This document shows, piece by piece, positions 1-5,606 of a DNA stretch of 15,565 nt (position 1 is its first letter; each line of letters begins with the position of its first letter). The translations under genes were made by a program, and so were the position numbers. The DNA comes from Candidatus Altarchaeum sp. CG2_30_32_3053 (GTDB lineage Archaea; Altiarchaeota; Altiarchaeia; Altiarchaeales; Altiarchaeaceae), in contig MNZY01000008.1 of assembly GCA_001873845.1 (NCBI GenBank), positions 1-15,565 of the forward strand, given 5' to 3'. The notes beneath the pieces are model-generated. The model was not told the DNA's origin. It searched no databases and saw only the letters and a program-made list of their open reading frames with translations.

Positions 1-76
1 TGCTACTATTACTATTAGGACTTTACTAATCTTTATAATGCTACTATTACTATTAGGACTTTACTAATCTTTATAA
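1..76. repeat. two perfect 38-bp tandem copies at the window edge
   Basis: Positions 1-38 and 39-76 are identical, and a third, diverged partial copy starts at 77 (tgccactatta). Each unit contains CTTTATAAT, which resembles an archaeal TATA element. The array may continue to the left of the window. There is no unique spacer between copies, so this is a minisatellite-like duplication and not a CRISPR array, although it lies just beyond the 3' end of cas6. Confidence 0.85.
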
Positions 77-117
77 TGCCACTATTAAGATTTTGGCTCA
101 TATGGCTCATATTTTTA

Positions 118-924
118 TCAGTCATGCTCATAACTTATCAGTGCTTTATCCTGTCTTTGCCGTCTATTAGCTTGAAAGTCCTTTTTCTCCCTCCAACCTT
201 TCTCACGCTGCATATTCACACATCCAAATCCAAAACTATTCTTCTCTCCCAATCCGCAGTCCATTATAAATTCATAAAATTTTATTTTTTTTTCATTTTT
301 TTCTCTATTAATCCGCAATAAATCTATCTCAAACTCCCACAAAGTTCCTAAAAACAAAAATTCCGCCTGATTTTTTCTTATATGTGTCGCAACCTGCCTT
401 TTAAAGAACATCCTGTCAAACAATGGTTCTTCAAAGCCAAAATTTTTATTATAGAAAGCGTTAAATTTTTTTAGCGCATTGTCCTTTAGCCGTTCAAGGA
501 AGAAATTTAAATCAGGATTCCTGTTAATTGAATAATATGTGTTCGTATTATTATTTTCATACAAAACAATTGGTGTTGCCGTCTCCCACCGTTGTTTTAA
601 TCCCATTGAAAATTTCTTAAATTCCTTCAGTTCAAATTCATGAATTCCAAGTTTAAAATATCTGGTGTTCCGCAGGGCTTTTGCAACTGTTTCTATAAAA
701 TAATCGTTCGGAGAAGAAACAACAAACTGCTTTTCTTCGTTAAATTTAAACCCACTTACGGGAAATATGTTTGAAAATGTGAAAAATTTAAATTTATTCG
801 TATCATGAAATTTTGAAAATTCCGTATCTTTGAGCAGATTCCATATAAACGAGTGAATAAAGTATTTGTTTATTTCTTCGTATGCAAAAATTTCCTTCGG
901 CAAAATTTTAATAATAAGACGCAT
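118..924 (-). CDS. cas6: CRISPR repeat endoribonuclease Cas6
   Basis: Cas6 cleaves the repeats of the CRISPR precursor transcript to make mature crRNAs for type I or III effector complexes. The 268-residue product has the family's C-terminal glycine-rich loop, CGLGEKNSFGFG at residues 223-234, which contacts the RNA repeat. An N-terminal ferredoxin-like half includes H40, a candidate general base, followed by KFKFFTFS. About 34 residues follow the glycine loop, including a basic stretch around 254-260; that is longer than the short tail usual in Cas6 and its role is unknown. The gene lies 28 bases downstream of lysS on the same strand, so the two may be co-transcribed. No other cas gene or repeat-spacer array is visible, so it is either an orphan Cas6 or the edge of a locus to the left. 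Family assignment is strong; activity is inferred. Confidence 0.88.
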   Translation of the reverse strand: MRLIIKILPKEIFAYEEINKYFIHSFIWNLLKDTEFSKFHDTNKFKFFTFSNIFPVSGFKFNEEKQFVVSSPNDYFIETVAKALRNTRYFKLGIHEFELKEFKKFSMGLKQRWETATPIVLYENNNTNTYYSINRNPDLNFFLERLKDNALKKFNAFYNKNFGFEEPLFDRMFFKRQVATHIRKNQAEFLFLGTLWEFEIDLLRINREKNEKKIKFYEFIMDCGLGEKNSFGFGCVNMQREKGWREKKDFQANRRQRQDKALISYEHD

Positions 925-952
925 TTTTGTTTTTGTTTTTCATTTTTCATTT

Positions 953-2602
953 TCACCTGCTTTTAAATCTTTTAATTATGAAATCCCTGTCTAATGTATC
1001 AATAAAACCAGCCAGTTTTGGACCTTTCTCTTTGCCAAACAACAGCATATAACACGCCTTATAAAATTTTATGGCTAACTCCTTGTCCCCTGACGCTTTT
1101 ATCAGTTCCCCGATTTTCAAAGTTATTTCTTTTCCGCTTAAATTTTCCAGACACATTTCAGCAAATTTATTTAATAATTCCTTAATCTTATCATCAAGCC
1201 CAATATAAATTTTTCGTGCCTCTTCATCATCAATCAGCACGGTCCGCTCACTTTTAGGAATGTATAAATTTGCCCATCTGCCGGCCTTTTCAAGCCGTAT
1301 TTTTATTAATTCCAAATCGCTTTCGCTATACAAATTTTCCTTTTTATTTATTTCATTTACTTTTTCAATTGCCTTTTCTCCGTAAATCTGGGATAGTGTT
1401 GAGGTAAAGACATAAGGCATTCGTTTCGGTGGGACCGAAAATTTTTTGTTTATGCTTATGTCATACATCCTTTTTGCATCTTCTGTTTCGTGTTCTGTTC
1501 TTCCCTCTTTAACACCGTAATAAATTTTCTCAACTGTGTCAAATTCATCAGTTAGACGGAAAATTTCTGCTAAATTTAGGTCCCTCTGCTTGTCTGGCTT
1601 CTTTGTGTAAAAGTAAAGAAAAATTTCCGGCTCTAAAATTTCTAAAATTTCCTGTGTAACATAAACATTTCCCTTGCTTGCGGACATTTTTTCCCCATTT
1701 ACGAGGAAAAACTCATAAACAAACGGAATTGGTGGCTCAATGTTGTAAATTTCTCTCGCAATGACCTGCCCGGATTTCCAACTTCCCTCGTAATGGTCTT
1801 TTCCGAACGGCTCATAAGTTGTATTAAAAATTCCCCACTGTGCGGGCCATTCAAATCTCCACTGTAATTTTCCTTCTGTAATGCCAACTTCGCCTTCAAA
1901 GCCGCAGCCCTCTGTTTTTTTCTTTTTTATTTCTTTTCCACAGCATTTAAATTTTACAGTATTGTTGTGCAAATCAAAACCATCTATGTTTGCCAATCTT
2001 CCGCAATTCGGACAGATAGCATCAAAAGGAATATAATTTTCATGCTTTGTCGCCTGAAATTTTGTAACAATCGCACTGACATTTTCCAGGTTTTCAAAAA
2101 CTGTTTTTATGTACGACTCAAATTTTCCATGTTTGTATAGATCATTGTTGTAATAAATTTCAATATCCTCAATTCCAAGGGCTTTTATTCCTTCAACCCA
2201 GACCTTTGTAAAATGCTCACTCCACGACAAACAACATCCAAAAGGGTCGGGAACTCTGCATAAAGGCATTCCTAAAAATTTTTCAAGTCCCATGTCATTG
2301 CTTTCATGCCATTTCCCGTCTAAATCCATAATCCTGGCCGGAATATCTTTCAGCGGGTCTCTGTCATCACTCGTGTGAATAAACCGGACATTTCCATCCC
2401 ATTCCCTGTTTTCTATTTTTTCTTTTATTGACTTATAAACAAAGTATGCCCTGATAACATCGTTTAAATTTCCAATATGTTTTCCTCCCGAAGGTGTTTG
2501 GCCGCATCGTAGTACTGCAATTTTTTCACTGGTTTTTCCTTCTGCAAAGTCTTTTTCAACCCTGGCTACTGCCTGATTTGCTAACTGATCTGCCCAGAAC
2601 AT
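953..2602 (-). CDS. lysS: class I lysyl-tRNA synthetase
   Basis: This cytosolic enzyme charges tRNA-Lys with lysine. It is the class I type found in most euryarchaea and a few bacteria, unrelated to the class II enzyme. The 549-residue protein has the Rossmann signatures HIGN at residues 42-45 and KMSAS at 305-309. It also has cysteine pairs (CPNC at 197-200, CC at 220-221, C233) that could form a metal-binding insert, and an alpha-helical C-terminal anticodon-binding half. Length is normal for the family. The ATG start is preceded by AAATTTAAA with no clear Shine-Dalgarno site. It is the first gene of a leftward pair with cas6 and diverges from queD. The gene is very rich in the hexamer AAATTT (about 20 by hand count). 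Identification is secure. Confidence 0.97.
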   Translation of the reverse strand: MFWADQLANQAVARVEKDFAEGKTSEKIAVLRCGQTPSGGKHIGNLNDVIRAYFVYKSIKEKIENREWDGNVRFIHTSDDRDPLKDIPARIMDLDGKWHESNDMGLEKFLGMPLCRVPDPFGCCLSWSEHFTKVWVEGIKALGIEDIEIYYNNDLYKHGKFESYIKTVFENLENVSAIVTKFQATKHENYIPFDAICPNCGRLANIDGFDLHNNTVKFKCCGKEIKKKKTEGCGFEGEVGITEGKLQWRFEWPAQWGIFNTTYEPFGKDHYEGSWKSGQVIAREIYNIEPPIPFVYEFFLVNGEKMSASKGNVYVTQEILEILEPEIFLYFYTKKPDKQRDLNLAEIFRLTDEFDTVEKIYYGVKEGRTEHETEDAKRMYDISINKKFSVPPKRMPYVFTSTLSQIYGEKAIEKVNEINKKENLYSESDLELIKIRLEKAGRWANLYIPKSERTVLIDDEEARKIYIGLDDKIKELLNKFAEMCLENLSGKEITLKIGELIKASGDKELAIKFYKACYMLLFGKEKGPKLAGFIDTLDRDFIIKRFKSR

Positions 2603-2815
2603 TTTAAATTTTTGATGCTGATAAAATAAAATAAATTTTTCATAATATGAATATTGTGATTCATACGACTTTACATAATATTAAATTTAAGTGTAAATTT
2701 AAGTAATCAAAAATTGATATTTTGACAATAATTTTAATCAGTCCTGATTTAAATCCGTCCCTGTGTTTATCGGATTAGTTATTATAAATTTGTTTCAAAA
2801 CTAATTTTTAAGGAT

Positions 2816-2839
2816 AAATTTAACTGCAAATTTAACTGC
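2816..2839. repeat. two 12-bp tandem copies upstream of queD
   Basis: AAATTTAACTGC occurs twice head to tail (2816-2827 and 2828-2839), and a decayed relative follows before the queD start. This is the proximal part of the 274-bp lysS-queD divergent spacer (2603-2876). The spacer otherwise holds A/T-rich promoter-like sequence and two weak hairpins, AATCA/TGATT near 2737-2750 and AATCCG/CGGATT at 2752-2776. I recognise no known riboswitch in it. Confidence 0.8.
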
Positions 2840-2876
2840 AAAATTTTGTAAATTTAATTTAACTGTAAATTATAAG

Positions 2877-3329
2877 ATGGGCATAAAAATTTCAATCGTA
2901 AAAAATTTTTCATCCGCACATTTTTTAATCGGACATGAAAAATGCGGAAGGATTCATGGGCATAACTGGAAGGTAAAAGTAGAGGTTGAAGGCGAACTGG
3001 AAGAGCATGGCTGGGTTATTGACTTTACGCTCTTAAAAAATATCGCCGATGAATTGCTGAATAAATTTGACCACAAAATGCTGCTTCCGGATTCAATAAA
3101 CTACGACGACGACAGAAAAAATTTAAATTTTACCGCAAATTCAAAAAAATATTCGTTCCCGAAAGAAGATTGCGTTATTGTTCCGATTGGCAATGTAACA
3201 TGTGAAAATATGTCGTATTTTTTGCATAAGGAATTATGGGAAATTTTAAAGAAATTTAAAAACATACACGGTTTGGAGATTAAAGTTAATGAAAGAGACG
3301 AACAGGGGGCAGCATTTAAAAATCCATAA
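2877..3329 (+). CDS. queD: 6-pyruvoyl-tetrahydropterin synthase / QueD family protein
   Basis: This family converts 7,8-dihydroneopterin triphosphate to 6-carboxytetrahydropterin, the second step towards preQ0 and, in archaea, archaeosine in tRNA; some members make related pterins. The 150-residue product has the zinc histidines H15 (SSAH), H27 and H29 (IHGHN), the catalytic cysteine C23 just before them, the D65-H66 pair in FDHKMLL, a glutamate in CENMSYFL, and the C-terminal NERDEQGAAF stretch that anchors the pterin. All expected active-site residues are present and the length is typical. It starts at ATG with no obvious ribosome binding site and diverges from lysS. The cysteine favours QueD over the PTPS-III type, which has glutamate there. 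Exact substrate is inferred, and no other archaeosine gene is in the window. Confidence 0.9.
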   Translation: MGIKISIVKNFSSAHFLIGHEKCGRIHGHNWKVKVEVEGELEEHGWVIDFTLLKNIADELLNKFDHKMLLPDSINYDDDRKNLNFTANSKKYSFPKEDCVIVPIGNVTCENMSYFLHKELWEILKKFKNIHGLEIKVNERDEQGAAFKNP

Positions 3330-3356
3330 AATTTAGATCATAACATAATTTTTAAC

Positions 3357-3362
3357 TTATAA
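3357..3362 (+). promoter_or_regulatory. candidate TATA box for tRNA-Ala
   Basis: TTATAA is centred about 23-24 bases before the first base of the tRNA, the spacing expected of an archaeal TATA element. There is no independent support for the transcription start. Confidence 0.45.
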
Positions 3363-3382
3363 TTTTTATTCTTATAATATCC

Positions 3383-3454
3383 GGGCTGGTAGATCAACGG
3401 TAGATCGCTGCCCTCGCACGGCAGAGGCTTCGGGTTCAAATCCCGGCCAGTCCA
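3383..3454 (+). tRNA. tRNA-Ala, anticodon CGC
   Basis: A full cloverleaf can be drawn. The acceptor GGGCTGG (3383-3389) pairs with CCAGTCC (3447-3453). The D stem is GATC/GATC. The anticodon stem CTGCC/GGCAG encloses the loop CTCGCAC, with anticodon CGC at 3415-3417. The T stem is TCGGG/CCCGG with loop TTCAAAT, and the discriminator is A3454. G3-U70 (G3385 with T3451), the main identity element for alanyl-tRNA synthetase, is present and supports Ala independently of the anticodon. The CCA end is not encoded. There is no intron. Confidence 0.96.
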
Positions 3455-3458
3455 AAAG

Positions 3459-3485
3459 TCCCGTATCATCGGGAAATTTTTCTGT
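3459..3485 (+). terminator. stem-loop plus T-run after tRNA-Ala
   Basis: TCCCG (3459-3463) pairs with CGGGA (3470-3474) around a six-base loop, followed by AATTTTTCT and more T-rich sequence. It sits five bases after the tRNA and just before the 3' end of the converging shikimate kinase gene. Archaeal termination mostly needs only the T-run, so the hairpin may instead help 3' processing. Confidence 0.5.
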
Positions 3486-3522
3486 TCCTTTTTGCAATCC
3501 GTTTATCACTTCTCCCTTTTTA

Positions 3523-4047
3523 TTATGAATCGTTTTTGGCAGATAATTTTTTCATTATCTCTTTTATTTTTTCAGCCGTCTCTTTTGGGGTTAAATTTGT
3601 TGTGTCAATTATATAGTCAGCAGTTGAAAGATACGTGGGTAGCCGTTCATTTAAAATTTTCCAAGCCTCGTTTTCAATACATTCAGAAGTCAGGGAAGGC
3701 CTGTCTGAATCCCTTATCCGGGATATTATCCTTTCTTTATCTGCAATAAGAAGGAAAAATTTTCCGTTTTTCTTTAAATTTTGGACATTTTTGCTGTTCA
3801 TTACCGCTCCGCCTCCTGTTGCAATGACTGCATTATCTATTTCTTCCCGGACAATATATTCAATTGCCCTGCTTTCTAATTCTCTGAAATACCCCCATCC
3901 GTTAGCCCTTACAATTTCTGAAATTTTTCCGTTAGCCCTTTCAATCTCGTCATCTGTTGAGATAAATTTCAGCCCGGTTTGTTCGCTTAAAATTTTTCCG
4001 ACAGTGCTCTTTCCAGTGCCTCTGAATCCAATTAACACGATATTCAA
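3523..4047 (-). CDS. aroK: shikimate kinase, bacterial P-loop (AroK) type
   Basis: It phosphorylates the 3-hydroxyl of shikimate with ATP in the pathway to chorismate and aromatic amino acids. The 174-residue protein has Walker A GFRGTGKST (residues 7-15), TDDEIE with the shikimate-binding D32, FRELE with R55, the GGG turn at 78-80, lid arginine R116 in DRPSL, and R135 in ERLPTYLSTAD. The first acidic residue of the usual DxD motif is serine (S30). Translation appears to start at TTG; no in-frame ATG lies nearby upstream, and the MNIVLIGF start matches the family. Most archaea use an unrelated GHMP-type shikimate kinase, so an AroK-type enzyme here suggests acquisition from bacteria. It converges on the tRNA gene. 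Identity is firm; origin is inferred. Confidence 0.94.
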   Translation of the reverse strand: MNIVLIGFRGTGKSTVGKILSEQTGLKFISTDDEIERANGKISEIVRANGWGYFRELESRAIEYIVREEIDNAVIATGGGAVMNSKNVQNLKKNGKFFLLIADKERIISRIRDSDRPSLTSECIENEAWKILNERLPTYLSTADYIIDTTNLTPKETAEKIKEIMKKLSAKNDS

Positions 4048-4210
4048 TTTAAAAAAAATTATCTGTGGTTTTCTTTGTTTCTGTCTGTTTTAAAAATAAT
4101 TTCTTTTTTCATTCAAAATATTCAAAAACAGCATAAATTTTTAACAAAGGTTATTGTTGTATATTTATAGTAGAACATAATTATTAACCCAAAAAATCAA
4201 TAAATTTTAA

Positions 4211-4237
4211 ATTAATAAATTTAATAAATTTAATAAA
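4211..4237. repeat. three 9-bp tandem copies upstream of the rps19e cluster
   Basis: ATTAATAAA, TTTAATAAA and TTTAATAAA follow one another at 4211-4237 in the 253-bp spacer before the small gene at 4301. A TATA-like TTTATAATTTATATT lies shortly downstream, so the repeat sits where a regulator would flank the promoter. No protein site is recognised. Confidence 0.6.
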
Positions 4238-4300
4238 AAGCCAATAAATACAATTTATAATTTATATTAAAATTATACATAATTTAGTAATATATTCACA

Positions 4301-4498
4301 ATGTCAGATACATTCGTAACATCGGATCAGTTTAATAAAATACAGGCAAGGTTGCAAAAGCCGGAGAACAGGAAACAGCACATAGGCAAATATGAAGATG
4401 TTTGTAAGAATGTTGAAGATTTTTCACAACTTAATAAACAAACATATATTTTTAATAAACAAACACATAATCTAATTAAATTAATTTCAAAACCATAA
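4301..4498 (+). CDS. truncated paralogue of the 5166-5504 small protein
   Basis: The 65-residue product begins MSDTFVTSDQFN and matches the N-terminal 39 residues of the protein at 5166-5504 at about 24 identical positions, with no gaps. After residue 39 the similarity ends abruptly. The remaining 26 residues are low complexity and come partly from a duplicated 14-base word (4431-4444 and 4452-4465). The coiled-coil half present in the paralogue is missing, so this is probably a decayed or truncated copy. Both genes share ATTCACA immediately before the ATG. It ends six bases before rps19e, so it may serve as an upstream reading frame on the same transcript. I do not recognise the family. Expression and function are unknown. 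Confidence 0.55.
   Translation: MSDTFVTSDQFNKIQARLQKPENRKQHIGKYEDVCKNVEDFSQLNKQTYIFNKQTHNLIKLISKP
4431..4465. repeat. 14-bp direct repeat within the truncated paralogue
   Basis: TTAATAAACAAACA occurs at 4431-4444 and again at 4452-4465, a 21-base period. It lies in the part of the small gene that no longer matches its paralogue and encodes the repeated peptide NKQT. It looks like a local slippage duplication. Confidence 0.75.
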
Positions 4499-4504
4499 TT
4501 TAAA

Positions 4505-4918
4505 ATGACAACACCTTATGATGTTTCGGCAGACAAACTGATAAACGCATTGAGCAGGGACTTAAAGGAAAATCAAAAAATCAAAAAACCCGAATGGGCG
4601 GATTTTGTAAAAACAGGAATGTGTAAAGAGCGCGCTCCCGAGGATGCTAACTGGTGGTGGGTAAGAGCTGCCTCTATATTAAGAAAGTTGTATGTGGGAA
4701 ATGAAAGCACCGGTGTCGGAAGATTCAGAACTGTTTATGGTGGCAGAAAAAACAGGGGTGTAAAGCCGGAGCGTTTTTATAAAGGAAGCGGAAAGGTAAT
4801 AAGAACAATTTTGCAGGAATTTGATAATATGGGCCTGACAGAAAAGGATACAAATGGAAGGAAAATAACTGAAAAAGGCATGACTTATTTAAATAATCTT
4901 TGCAGTAATTTGCAATAA
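4505..4918 (+). CDS. rps19e: 30S ribosomal protein S19e
   Basis: This is a small-subunit ribosomal protein shared by archaea and eukaryotes and absent from bacteria; the eukaryotic homologue is needed for late 40S maturation. The 137-residue product carries the family's conserved blocks: MTTPYDVSADKLI at the start, KPEWADFVKTG (28-38), the WWWVRAASILRKLY block (50-63), GVGRFRTVYGGRKNRGV (71-87), and GSGKVIRTILQEF before a winged-helix-like end. Length is slightly below the usual 145-150. It starts with ATG six bases after the truncated small gene. AAATTT is absent from the gene, unlike most neighbours. Identification is secure. Confidence 0.96.
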   Translation: MTTPYDVSADKLINALSRDLKENQKIKKPEWADFVKTGMCKERAPEDANWWWVRAASILRKLYVGNESTGVGRFRTVYGGRKNRGVKPERFYKGSGKVIRTILQEFDNMGLTEKDTNGRKITEKGMTYLNNLCSNLQ

Positions 4919-5083
4919 AATTTATTTGTCATTTATTTTAATTTCCTCTACAAAACTCTAAAGTAATTGACTTTTATTTCATTGTGAATAATTAATCATT
5001 TTATGAATGTTTGTTTATAGTTTAATTTAATCCATTCATAATTTAATATCTTTTAATTGTAATTTACCATAAAATTTTTTAAG

Positions 5084-5155
5084 AATAATAATAAAATAAT
5101 AATAATAATAATAAAATAATAATAATAATAAAATAATAATAATAAAATAATAATA
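5084..5155. repeat. staircase AAT microsatellite
   Basis: After an initial 10-base ATA run (5084-5093), four blocks follow, each made of AA plus whole ATA triplets. Their lengths fall by exactly one triplet each time: 20 (5094-5113), 17 (5114-5130), 14 (5131-5144) and 11 bases (5145-5155). The array ends nine bases before the start codon at 5166, so length changes would alter the spacing between promoter and gene. The rest of the 247-bp spacer (4919-5165) is A/T-rich with no gene seen. Confidence 0.9.
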
Positions 5156-5165
5156 AACATTCACA

Positions 5166-5504
5166 ATGTCAGATGCATTTATAACAGCAGACCAGTTTAA
5201 TGAAATACTATCAAGATTAGAAAAGTTGGAGCATAAAGAGCAACATGTAGGAAAACATGAATATGTCTATAAGAATGTTGAAGAATTAAAAGAGAAGTAT
5301 TATGCTATAGATACAAAATTTAATTCATTAGATGAAAAAACAGATTTTAAATTTGATGCTCTTCAGACAGAAATGCACAACAAGTTCAAAAATATTTGCA
5401 CAGAACTTAGCATAATATCAGGTGCGATACTATTTACAGGCCATAGTCATAACCATCGTGATAAAATTAATATTTTATGCATAAATAATTATTTATTTAA
5501 TTAA
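5166..5504 (+). CDS. small protein with predicted coiled coil, paralogue of 4301-4498
   Basis: The 112-residue product has an N-terminal block (MSDAFITADQFNEILSRLE) shared with the truncated gene on the other side of rps19e. It is followed by a helical stretch at about residues 39-80 with F/L spacing such as KFNSLDEK and KFDALQTEM, typical of a coiled coil. The last 30 residues, including GHSHNHRDK, look unlike a continuation of the helix and may reflect a late frameshift or a degraded end. No signal peptide or membrane helix is evident. It starts with ATG preceded by ATTCACA, as in the paralogue. I do not recognise the family. An oligomeric scaffold or a small mobile-type family is possible, without direct evidence. 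Confidence 0.6.
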   Translation: MSDAFITADQFNEILSRLEKLEHKEQHVGKHEYVYKNVEELKEKYYAIDTKFNSLDEKTDFKFDALQTEMHNKFKNICTELSIISGAILFTGHSHNHRDKINILCINNYLFN

Positions 5505-5565
5505 TATAAAATTTAATTTAATATCTATTTATTTAATTAATATTTAATATATCATTCATAATTTA

Positions 5566-5573
5566 CTATAAAT
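5566..5573 (+). promoter_or_regulatory. candidate TATA box of the S-layer gene
   Basis: CTATAAAT lies about 35-40 bases before the start codon, predicting transcription around 5595 and a very short leader. A second TATA-like run, TATATAAA, abuts the start codon and is too close to act as promoter for this start. Confidence 0.35.
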
Positions 5574-5606
5574 CTTTGTAAAAAATTTTTTGTAAAAATA
5601 TATAAA

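Noticed and set aside
1..97. Tandem repeats beside cas6 as a CRISPR array
   Set aside because: The 38-bp units abut exactly with no unique spacers, and the third copy is diverged; this is a simple tandem duplication.
2737..2776. Riboswitch (preQ1-like) upstream of queD
   Set aside because: Two weak hairpins exist, but no preQ1 or other known aptamer core could be recognised and the region is also a divergent promoter.
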